From an uncultured Porphyromonadaceae bacterium (GTDB lineage Bacteria; Bacteroidota; Bacteroidia; Bacteroidales; Barnesiellaceae_A), in the NCBI GenBank assembly GCA_900542255.1, contig UQMR01000014.1:1-43208 (forward strand): a DNA stretch of 43,208 nt, in the 5' to 3' direction. Below, piece after piece: positions 8,325-14,929 of this stretch. The position numbers were made by a program, and so were the translations under genes. Every line of letters starts with the position of its first letter. The first letter of the stretch is position 1. The notes under the pieces were generated by a model. It was not told the origin of the DNA. It worked only from the letters and a program-made list of their open reading frames with translations, and ran no database searches.

Positions 8325-10093
8325 TATTCTATGACAATGTTTTCCATACGGCATTGTACGGGGTCCCAACTTTGCATTTCACGCAAAGCTTTCAGGTAGG
8401 GCAAGTCTTCTCCGAGTATCATGGAGGCTATCGAAAGACGGGTTTGCGACCCCAATTGCTCCATGATGCGGTCTAACGAGCTCTTCTGTTTGGGATATAC
8501 GGCTACTTTATAGTCTTGCAGCCCGCTTTCGTTTGCGGCATAAGCTATGGCGTCGTCTATGCCGCCGATTTCGTCGACAAGACCCAGCTCAACGGCAGTT
8601 TTTCCTATCCATACACGGCCTTCGGCAATTTTCTTGATGTCGTCTTGCGACATGCCGCGGCCCTCGGCACAGCGGCGGGTAAAGAGTTCGTAGAACTCTT
8701 CTATGCTACGTTGCATGGCGAGTGCTTCGCCCGGGCTGAATTTCTTGTATATGAACGAACCGTCTAATACGTTGCCGTATTTGTGGGTGCGTGCTTCGTC
8801 GAAAGAGAGTCCGAGTTTCTCCGTCATCAGTTTCTCGGCGGTGGGTACTGCGCCGAAGACGCCTATCGAGCCTGTGAGGGTGGTATTCTCGGCATAGATG
8901 TGGTCGGCGTTGCACGAGATGTAGTATCCGCCCGAGGCGGCCATATCGCCCATCGAGACGATGACTTTCTTGCCGGCGGCTTTGATAGCTTCTATCTCGG
9001 CCCATATCTGTTCCGAGGCGTATCCGCTGCCACCGGGCGAGTTGACGCGCAATACCACGGCTTTTACGTTTTCGTCTTTGCGTATTTTCGTGAGTTCGGG
9101 GACGAGCTCTTCGCTGTTGATGCCTTGGCCTCCTGCCTCGGTAATGTCACCTACGGCATATACGAGAGCTACGATGTTTTTCGATTTGTTTTTGGGAGCG
9201 GCTACCGATGCGAGTTCTCCCACGGTGGCAAAGTTTATCTCCTTGTCACTCTCTACGCCGGCTTTTGTTTTGAGCCACTCATCGAATTGCGGGCGATACA
9301 TGAGTGTGTCTACAAGGTTCATGGCCAGCATTTCGTCGCCGCTGCGCAGGGAGGTGATAGAGTCGGCTATGGCGTTGAAGTATTCGGGGGTAATTCCGCG
9401 CGATGTGGTGATGGCCTCGGTGTAGTAATCCCATATTGTGTTGAGGTATGCCATTGTCTGCTCGCGGTTGGCATCGCTCATTTTCTCGCATATATAGGGT
9501 TCTACGGCCGATTTGTAGGTGCCCACGCGGAAAATCTGGAATTCTACTCCTACCTTTTCGAGCAGGCCGGGCAGGAACATTTGCAAGCCGCCCAGTCCGT
9601 GTATGTCTACGGTACCTATGTTGTTGAGTACAACCGTGTCGGCCACCGATGCGATGAGGTAGTCGCTTTGGGTATAGTTATCGGCATAGGCGTATATCCA
9701 TTTGCCGGTTTCCTCCTTGAAGTCGGCAAGCAGGCGGCGTATCTCTTCGCTCGATGCGGGCATTTGTGCCATGCCGCGTGCATCGATGAAAATACCCGTT
9801 ACATTGTCGTTTTCGGCAGCTACCTTGATGGCCCGGCGTATCTGGTCGAGCCCGGTAGAGGCCTCTCCCTGCGACAAGATGCCTTGCAGCGGGTCGTCGC
9901 TATATCGCTCGTTGAGTGCGCCCGAGAGTGTAAGTTTCAGTACGGTATTTTTTTGAGGCGTGTATGTGGTGTCGCCCGATGCCGAGGCGGCAAGTATTCC
10001 TGTCAGGGAGAATACGCCTACCAATATAAGAATCATGCCTGCAATGAGGGTGCCCAGCACACAGGCAAATGTGGTGGTGAAAAATTTTTTCAT
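8324..10093 (-). CDS. sppA: Signal peptide peptidase SppA, 67K (two-domain) type
   Basis: SppA is a membrane-bound Ser/Lys protease that degrades cleaved signal peptides. The 589-residue protein has an N-terminal transmembrane helix (about 12-36) and two homologous S49 domains. The N-terminal domain supplies the general-base Lys194 in RVGTYKSAVEPY. The C-terminal domain supplies the nucleophile Ser387 in MGDMAASGGYY. NSPGGSG near 351 and TGSIGVFG further on are also conserved. Both catalytic residues are present, as in the E. coli enzyme. It overlaps lpxK by one base (TAATG), an arrangement I believe recurs in Bacteroidales. A promoter-like -7 box and a long inverted repeat lie 35-85 bases upstream. 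Confidence 0.95.
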   Translation of the reverse strand: MKKFFTTTFACVLGTLIAGMILILVGVFSLTGILAASASGDTTYTPQKNTVLKLTLSGALNERYSDDPLQGILSQGEASTGLDQIRRAIKVAAENDNVTGIFIDARGMAQMPASSEEIRRLLADFKEETGKWIYAYADNYTQSDYLIASVADTVVLNNIGTVDIHGLGGLQMFLPGLLEKVGVEFQIFRVGTYKSAVEPYICEKMSDANREQTMAYLNTIWDYYTEAITTSRGITPEYFNAIADSITSLRSGDEMLAMNLVDTLMYRPQFDEWLKTKAGVESDKEINFATVGELASVAAPKNKSKNIVALVYAVGDITEAGGQGINSEELVPELTKIRKDENVKAVVLRVNSPGGSGYASEQIWAEIEAIKAAGKKVIVSMGDMAASGGYYISCNADHIYAENTTLTGSIGVFGAVPTAEKLMTEKLGLSFDEARTHKYGNVLDGSFIYKKFSPGEALAMQRSIEEFYELFTRRCAEGRGMSQDDIKKIAEGRVWIGKTAVELGLVDEIGGIDDAIAYAANESGLQDYKVAVYPKQKSSLDRIMEQLGSQTRLSIASMILGEDLPYLKALREMQSWDPVQCRMENIVIE

Positions 10094-10127
10094 AAAGCTT
10101 GTTTTATTAGTTGTGTCATTGTCTTTA

Positions 10128-10177
10128 CTTTACCTTTGTTCCCGCGGTAGTGTGTCACCGTGGGAACAAAGGTAAAG
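10128..10177. repeat. 21-bp inverted repeat carrying mirrored -7 boxes upstream of sppA
   Basis: Arms 10128-10148 and 10157-10177 are complementary (20 Watson-Crick pairs and one G-T) around an eight-base loop. Each arm contains TACCTTTG, the -7 consensus: rightward at 10131-10138, leftward at 10167-10174. The leftward copy is correctly placed to promote sppA-lpxK. A TTGG 19 bases further upstream is only a partial -33. No rightward gene follows the mirrored copy. It could be a protein-binding palindrome, a terminator for the leftward OmpA gene, or a divergent promoter pair. Confidence 0.7.
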
Positions 10178-10287
10178 AATGATTTTGAGTAAACCAAGAA
10201 AATCAATAAATAAATATTGTTTTTCGATAAATCGATATCTCCCGGTCTCTAATGAAACAGTAGATTATGTAGCGATGTGTGCTGCGG

Positions 10288-10953
10288 CTACTTGAACATC
10301 GCTTCGCCTGGTATAAGATATACTTCCAGGCGGCGGTTGCGGTATCGGTTCTCTGTCGAGTTGTTGGGAACCAGGGGCTCGTGGCTGCCGGCGGCGTAGG
10401 GTATCAGGAAGTCGGTCGCTGCGCCGTTGCGCTCGAACCAATCGAAGATGTCGAGTACCCGTTGGGTCGTGAGCGAATAGTTGTAGGCGGCATTGCCGGT
10501 GTCGTCGCTGTGCATGACCAGCAGCATGTGGTAGTAGTCGGGGGTACGCAGGCATTGCAGCAGCGGGCGCAGTATGTCGTCGGCTGTCGGCGCGAGCGTG
10601 GTGTCGTTGGGGGCAAAGAGTTTGGCGGCGGGTATGGTGATGCGTATCACCTCGTTGTATCGCAAGTTCTCTACCTTGTAGGCAGGGATGCCTTTGAGGC
10701 GTTGGCTCTCTTGGCGTTGGATGTCGAGTACCTGCTCGTGTCTCTTCTTGGGTATTTCGGGTATTTCGAGGTTCTCGTCTACCGTGAGTGCGGCGAGGTC
10801 GGGGTGAGCTGTCTCGGTTGTCTCGGTATTACGGCCGAAAAGCCCCTTGAACCACCCTTTTATACCTCCCTCGGCCATCGTGTATGGGGAGGAGAGGCAT
10901 AAAACGGCAGTTGTGAGTATAAGGATGAGTGTGCGGCGATTTTTCATAGGCAT
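10288..10953 (-). CDS. OmpA-domain periplasmic protein
   Basis: A protein of about 221 residues with an N-terminal signal peptide (RRTLILILTTAVLCLSS) and a C-terminal OmpA/MotB-type domain over roughly the last 130 residues. That domain shows LFAPNDTTLAPTADDILRPL, then LVMHSDDTGNAAYN, the segment that usually contacts peptidoglycan, then RVLDIFDWF and the closing NRYRNRRLEVYLIP. There is no lipobox and no beta-barrel domain, so it is probably a soluble or peptidoglycan-associated periplasmic protein. ATG at 10951-10953 shares a base with the upstream gene's stop (TAATG). ATG at 10947 (MKNRRTL) is an alternative. Coupling to the acidic protein upstream suggests a fixed stoichiometry. Confidence 0.85.
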   Translation of the reverse strand: MPMKNRRTLILILTTAVLCLSSPYTMAEGGIKGWFKGLFGRNTETTETAHPDLAALTVDENLEIPEIPKKRHEQVLDIQRQESQRLKGIPAYKVENLRYNEVIRITIPAAKLFAPNDTTLAPTADDILRPLLQCLRTPDYYHMLLVMHSDDTGNAAYNYSLTTQRVLDIFDWFERNGAATDFLIPYAAGSHEPLVPNNSTENRYRNRRLEVYLIPGEAMFK

Positions 10954-11279
10954 TATGCTTCCCACATGCCTAATGATTCCTCATAATCGAGTTCGCCGCG
11001 AACGAGAAACTCTACGTCGTCGTCGTCAAATTCGGCATCGCCGTCTTTTTTAAGGCTCGTGCGTACGTATCTTATAAGTTCATCTACGTTCAACTCGGGT
11101 GCTTCTTCGTCCGATTCGTCGAAAAATCCCTTCTTTTCGTAAAAGTCGTATATGATGTCACCGATATATATTATATCGTTGTCGCTGTATTTGTCTTGGA
11201 TGTCTCGCGGCAAGCGAGGGCGTATGTATGCCACTGCTGCGTCGTCATCATAGTCGAACAAGTCGTTTTCTTCGCTCAT
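10953..11279 (-). CDS. Small highly acidic conserved-type hypothetical protein
   Basis: A 108-residue protein in which 35 residues are Asp or Glu, with no signal peptide, membrane segment or cysteine. It begins MSEENDLFDYDDDAA. Aromatic and acidic residues alternate (DNDIIYIGDIIYDFYEKKG), suggesting a small folded helical domain with acidic linkers. I recall similar short acidic proteins in Bacteroides genomes but no function. The start at 11279 is preferred over 11348 because the latter adds a low-quality Asn/Lys-rich extension that overlaps the AT-rich leader. It is coupled to the OmpA-domain gene by a one-base stop/start overlap. Confidence 0.75.
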   Translation of the reverse strand: MSEENDLFDYDDDAAVAYIRPRLPRDIQDKYSDNDIIYIGDIIYDFYEKKGFFDESDEEAPELNVDELIRYVRTSLKKDGDAEFDDDDVEFLVRGELDYEESLGMWEA

Positions 11280-11413
11280 TTTCAGGTTTTTTTTGTTGGT
11301 TTGGTAATGTGTAAACTGGTTTTTATCATAGCAATTGCACGGTTGCAATCGCGGGGTAAAAATAGTAATTGGTTATGAAAATAACAAATTGGCGAAAAAA
11401 AATAACGTTTTTT

Positions 11414-11444
11414 TTTGGTGGTTCAAAAAGAATACATACCTTTG
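11414..11444 (+). promoter_or_regulatory. Promoter of the ABC/GntR/repeat-protein unit
   Basis: A -33 TTTG at 11414-11417 and the -7 box TACCTTTG at 11437-11444 are separated by 19 bases, an exact fit to the Bacteroidota consensus. Transcription would start near 11450, about 40 bases before the first small open frame and about 290 before the ABC ATPase gene. Confidence 0.85.
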
Positions 11445-11490
11445 CAGTGTACTATTAAACTATAACACTAATATATAAAACCGTAAAGCA

Positions 11491-11706
11491 ATGGTAATAA
11501 GGAGTATAATTGCATTAATAGCTGCCATAAGCTCGTTATTTGCAGCCTTGACAAGCGACGGGGCAGAACACCGTGCGGTAGCCGGGACAGTTGTTGCGGA
11601 GGAGATGAGCGGCATGGCCGGTTGTTATTGCAGCGGTGAGTCGCCTATGCCTTTTGCCGCATCGCTCCCAAACTCGTCCGTTGCTGCCGATGCCGAAGTA
11701 TTATAA
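11491..11706 (+). CDS. Possible small exported peptide at the head of the ABC/GntR unit
   Basis: A 71-codon frame starting about 40 bases after the predicted transcript start, and the first gene of the unit. The first 20 residues are hydrophobic (RSIIALIAAISSLFAALTS) and could be a signal peptide or membrane anchor. The rest is small-residue rich with one CYC pair (GMAGCYCSGES) and ends 36 bases before the ABC ATPase. No family is recognised. Support is its position behind a strong promoter and its compositional start. Against it, the downstream sequence has no conserved-looking core, so it could be a leader rather than a gene. Confidence 0.45.
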   Translation: MVIRSIIALIAAISSLFAALTSDGAEHRAVAGTVVAEEMSGMAGCYCSGESPMPFAASLPNSSVAADAEVL

Positions 11707-11742
11707 TAATTAAAGTATATAAACCCTCAAAAAACGATAGAT

Positions 11743-12576
11743 ATGCTGAAAGTAGAAGAGATGACCTTTTCGTATAAACGAAATGAGTATTTACTGAATA
11801 GATTGAACTTTGATATTACGCCCGGCGGCGTGTACGGGCTGTTGGGCAAGAACGGCAGCGGCAAGTCTACCTTGCTGTATCTTATGACCGGATTGATGTT
11901 CCCCAAAATCGGACACATCTATATCGATGGCGTAGAACCCCGCAAGCGGTTGCCCGACACGCTCTCGCAGCTTTGCCTTCTGCCCGAGGAGTATGACGTA
12001 CCGGCCACCTCGGTCGATGAGTTCGTTAAGCGCAATGCCGTCTTTTATCCCCGTTTCAGCCGGGAAGATTTCGACCGTTATATGAATATCTTCGACCTCG
12101 AACCGGTCAAGAACATGCAACGCGTCTCCATGGGGCAGAAAAAGAAATACCTGGTAAGTTTTGCCCTCGCCACCAACACCCCGCTGCTTTTTATGGACGA
12201 GCCCACCAACGGTATGGATATTCCCTCTAAGAGCCAATTCCGCAAGGCGATTGCCTTGGGTATGAGCGACGAGCGCAGCATCGTTATCTCTACGCATCAA
12301 GTGCGCGATTTGGAGAGCATGATAGACCGCGTTCTTATCCTGCACAACCACTCGATGCTGCTCAATGAGAGCACACTGCGTATCGCCGAGAGGCTCGAAT
12401 TCGTCAACACCACCGATAAGGAAGAGCTCGGCGGCTGTATCTATTCGGCCTTTACGCCGGCCGGTTTTGTAGGCGTGCGGCCTAACACAACGGGTGCCGA
12501 GACGCCTGTCGACCTTGAAGTCCTCTTCAATGCCATTATTACCAATCCCGAGACCATAACCAACCAATTTGTATAA
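11743..12576 (+). CDS. ABC transporter ATP-binding protein (YtrB-like)
   Basis: A 277-residue nucleotide-binding subunit. Walker A GKNGSGKST is at 35-43, Walker B LLFMDEPTNGMD at 148-159, and the H-loop His at 185 (VISTHQVRD). The signature motif is unusual, VSMGQ at 128-132 instead of LSGGQ. About 60 residues follow the catalytic core (ending NAIITNPETITNQFV) and probably pack against the membrane partner. The next gene, 11 bases downstream, encodes a six-helix membrane protein with no binding protein nearby. This suggests an exporter or envelope-directed pump of the YtrBC type rather than an importer. The GntR regulator downstream strengthens that parallel. Substrate unknown. Confidence 0.92.
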   Translation: MLKVEEMTFSYKRNEYLLNRLNFDITPGGVYGLLGKNGSGKSTLLYLMTGLMFPKIGHIYIDGVEPRKRLPDTLSQLCLLPEEYDVPATSVDEFVKRNAVFYPRFSREDFDRYMNIFDLEPVKNMQRVSMGQKKKYLVSFALATNTPLLFMDEPTNGMDIPSKSQFRKAIALGMSDERSIVISTHQVRDLESMIDRVLILHNHSMLLNESTLRIAERLEFVNTTDKEELGGCIYSAFTPAGFVGVRPNTTGAETPVDLEVLFNAIITNPETITNQFV

Positions 12577-12587
12577 CCATATAATTA

Positions 12588-13391
12588 ATGAATAAGATGA
12601 ACCAGATATTCTCACCCGCCCGCTTTGGCGCGTATGCCATGCGATTCGTATCGCAAAAAAGTAAAAATTGCTTGTTGATGTATGTCGTTGTAACCGGTAT
12701 ATTGGCATGCCTGATGGTATTGGGAGGGCAGTCGATAGATTTTTTCCTCACGACAGCCGTTTTGTTTATCGTGGCGATACTTGAAGCAAGCCGTTTCTCC
12801 AATAACGTAGAGCCGCGTTCCATGAAGATAAGATTCTTGCTTGTGCCGGCCTCGCAGTTCGAGAAGATGCTCGCATCGGTACTATACCTCTTCATAGCCG
12901 TACCGTTGTTGTATGTGGTAGCCCTGTTTGTGGCGCAATACGTAGCGATGTTCCTGGTAGCGCTCTTTACACTCACGCCGCCGCAATGGGCTGCTCCGTT
13001 CCATGCTGTCACAATCAACAGCGACATGTTGCCGTGGTTCTGCCTCTCGTATTATAGTTCCGTATCGTTCTACCTGATGGGAGCTACCATCTGGACACGC
13101 AACACCTTCCTGAAAACCACCGTGGTAAATCTGCTCTTGGGGCTTGTTGCATTGATAGTAATTTCGATAAGCGCAATGGCCTTTACGCTGCAAAGCGATA
13201 TAATCAGTGCACTTGGCAGTATCAGTTACACCAATGACAACATTACCCGATTGTCGCAGAATGTAAGGTATGACATGGGGAGCGTATTTGTTGCTTTCGG
13301 GTATATAGTCTCCATCTTGTTTACTCTCGGATATTTGGTGGTAGCCTATCTGCGCATCGCAGATTTTGAAGTAAATGAAACCAAACGATAG
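12588..13391 (+). CDS. ABC transporter membrane subunit, ABC-2-like
   Basis: A 267-residue protein with about six hydrophobic segments, roughly residues 28-48, 50-68, 95-125, 150-170, 178-200 and 230-255. A short soluble N-terminus begins MNKMNQIFSPARFGAYAMR. Position directly after the ATPase and before the GntR gene (5 bases to the next start) makes it the transporter's membrane partner. The loop with SRFSNNVEPRSMKIRFLLVP resembles the cytoplasmic coupling region of short ABC-2 permeases found in GntR-regulated envelope-stress operons. No substrate-specific motif is seen. Confidence 0.85.
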   Translation: MNKMNQIFSPARFGAYAMRFVSQKSKNCLLMYVVVTGILACLMVLGGQSIDFFLTTAVLFIVAILEASRFSNNVEPRSMKIRFLLVPASQFEKMLASVLYLFIAVPLLYVVALFVAQYVAMFLVALFTLTPPQWAAPFHAVTINSDMLPWFCLSYYSSVSFYLMGATIWTRNTFLKTTVVNLLLGLVALIVISISAMAFTLQSDIISALGSISYTNDNITRLSQNVRYDMGSVFVAFGYIVSILFTLGYLVVAYLRIADFEVNETKR

Positions 13392-13396
13392 AAACT

Positions 13397-13798
13397 ATGA
13401 AATTTCGTGATAATCAAAGTATATATCTGCAAATTGCCGAGCGTATTTGCGATGAGATTCTCGACAATAAATTTCCGCCCGGCGAGCGTATCCCATCGAT
13501 ACGCGAGTATGCTGCCATGGTAGAAGTGAATGCCAATACGGTCGTACGCTCTTACGAATGGTTGCAGCAGCACGAAATCATCTTCAACAAGCGCGGTATA
13601 GGATATTACGTATCGCCCGACGGGAAGAACCGCATCCGCGAGATGCGCCGCGTAAGATTTTTCGAGGATGAGCTGCCCCTGTTTTTCAATCGCCTGTATA
13701 CGTTGGGTATCTCCATCGACGAGATTGACCGGCGCTACAACGAGTATAAGAAGGCATCGTTGCGTGTCGATGACGATGCCGCCGATAAGATAAAATAA
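13397..13798 (+). CDS. GntR-family transcriptional regulator, YtrA type
   Basis: A 133-residue protein whose first 75 residues are a GntR winged helix-turn-helix: IYLQIAERICDEI, then PPGERIPSIREYAAMVEVNA with the recognition helix TVVRSYEWLQQ, and the wing KRGIGYYVSP. The remaining 55 residues form a short helical tail, too small for FadR or HutC effector domains. That matches the YtrA subfamily, which typically represses its own ABC-transporter operon and responds to envelope-active compounds. It lies within the operon (5 bases after the permease), consistent with autoregulation from the 11414 promoter. Confidence 0.93.
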   Translation: MKFRDNQSIYLQIAERICDEILDNKFPPGERIPSIREYAAMVEVNANTVVRSYEWLQQHEIIFNKRGIGYYVSPDGKNRIREMRRVRFFEDELPLFFNRLYTLGISIDEIDRRYNEYKKASLRVDDDAADKIK

Positions 13799-13836
13799 AA
13801 TAACATAACATAAACCTCCATATAAATAGAAATGCA

Positions 13837-14823
13837 ATGAAACGTTCTACCATAGTTATTATCATAGTACTTGCTCTTGCCGTACTTGTACCTGTAATTT
13901 TTGTCTGTATCGTGGCCACCAACTTTGTCTCTGACGTGAAAGAGATAAGTGCCGCAGACGAAGGCCTGCCCATCGATTATGTGGTCGTTGTCGATGACCC
14001 TGCGCAAACACATGCCGTGAACCTCTCTTTCTCGACCGAGAGGGAGAATAGCGGAATCTTCTCGTCGGTCAACATCCAATCGCGTTGCGGCGGTATCTCT
14101 ACGGTGATAAGCAGCGACACGATATATATCAACATAGATACGCTCCACACCAACGATGCTACCCCCTGTCCCATAGAGGTGGTGCTGCCCAATAAATCGT
14201 CGATAGAGCTGCATAACCCCTCGCCGGCGGTGAACGTGATGGTGAAAGATGCCAATCTCGACAACTTGCAGGCTGCTGTGGCCGGCGATTTGAGTATAGA
14301 GGATAGTAATGTGGGTGTGCTGCTGAGCATCGACAGTGTGGCTCATAGCTCCATCAAGATGGACGACAGCAACATAGGCGCCGCCAAAATAAACGGACAA
14401 AACAAAACCATCGGTATCGACTCGTCGAACCTGGGCGCCCTCGTCGTAGCTGGCGATTGCGGCAGTATCAATGCTGCCGATTGCAACATAGGTGTGGCTA
14501 CATGGAATAACAAGACACAAAGTAATTTCTATGCCAGAGACTGTGTCTTCCTGAGTAATATCAACGAGGATGTAGAGGCCGTTGAGTTCGACCGTTCCAT
14601 TTTGGCCGGCGACAGCGTCGTTAGAGTCAAAAACGGCGAGGTGGTAAATATCTCGACAGAGGGCGTGCACGTAGAGAGCGGCAGCGATAAAGTAAATATC
14701 ACGCCGTCTAAGGTATTCGTTTCGTCGGGAACCGATACCGTGAAAGTATCGCCTGCCGGTGTACATATAACATCGGGCGATGACAAGGTCTCAATCGGAG
14801 TAGGAGGTATAAAAGTAAACTAA
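13837..14823 (+). CDS. Membrane-anchored beta-solenoid-like repeat protein
   Basis: A 328-residue protein with one N-terminal transmembrane helix (about 5-28) and an extracytoplasmic region rich in Asp, Asn, Ser and beta-branched residues. The middle repeats DSN(I/V)G-type turns (IEDSNVG, MDDSNIG, DSSNLG, AADCNIG), resembling the putative auto-transporter head domain (DUF2807-like) of Bacteroidota. The C-terminus has three 16-residue repeats (nucleotides 14662-14805) of the form (G/K)VxVxSGxDxVxIxPx. It is the last gene of the GntR/ABC unit, 38 bases after the regulator. It may act as an envelope-facing partner of the transporter; the exact role is unknown. Confidence 0.8.
   Translation: MKRSTIVIIIVLALAVLVPVIFVCIVATNFVSDVKEISAADEGLPIDYVVVVDDPAQTHAVNLSFSTERENSGIFSSVNIQSRCGGISTVISSDTIYINIDTLHTNDATPCPIEVVLPNKSSIELHNPSPAVNVMVKDANLDNLQAAVAGDLSIEDSNVGVLLSIDSVAHSSIKMDDSNIGAAKINGQNKTIGIDSSNLGALVVAGDCGSINAADCNIGVATWNNKTQSNFYARDCVFLSNINEDVEAVEFDRSILAGDSVVRVKNGEVVNISTEGVHVESGSDKVNITPSKVFVSSGTDTVKVSPAGVHITSGDDKVSIGVGGIKVN
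14662..14805 (+). repeat. Three tandem 48-bp in-frame coding repeats
   Basis: Three consecutive units encode GVHVESGSDKVNITPS, KVFVSSGTDTVKVSPA and GVHITSGDDKVSIGVG, at the end of the membrane-anchored protein. The pattern is conserved at protein level more than at DNA level, so it is probably a beta-solenoid rather than a recent slippage repeat. Confidence 0.8.
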
Positions 14824-14857
14824 CAAATACATTGTGAAAAAAGGCTTTGCCCCGTTG

Positions 14858-14865
14858 TACTTTTG
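14858..14865 (+). promoter_or_regulatory. -7 box of the outer-membrane barrel gene
   Basis: TACTTTTG matches TAnnTTTG 64 bases upstream of the ATG at 14930. A -33 element is weak (TTG at 14832-14834, spacing 23). The gene can thus be expressed separately from the GntR unit upstream. Confidence 0.5.
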
Positions 14866-14929
14866 CCTTATGGAGTGTGCTGCGTAGGGCGAATGGAAGG
14901 GGCAGGGCAAAACCAATCGATGAAAAAGT

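Noticed and set aside
7245..8369. Earlier in-frame start for lpxK at 8369
   Set aside because: It would overlap sppA by 46 bases and add an atypical N-terminus, whereas ATG at 8324 forms the classic TAATG overlap.
8783..10150. Rightward open frame opposite sppA
   Set aside because: It mirrors the sppA coding frame, has a Gly/Tyr-rich low-quality peptide and no promoter or partner gene.
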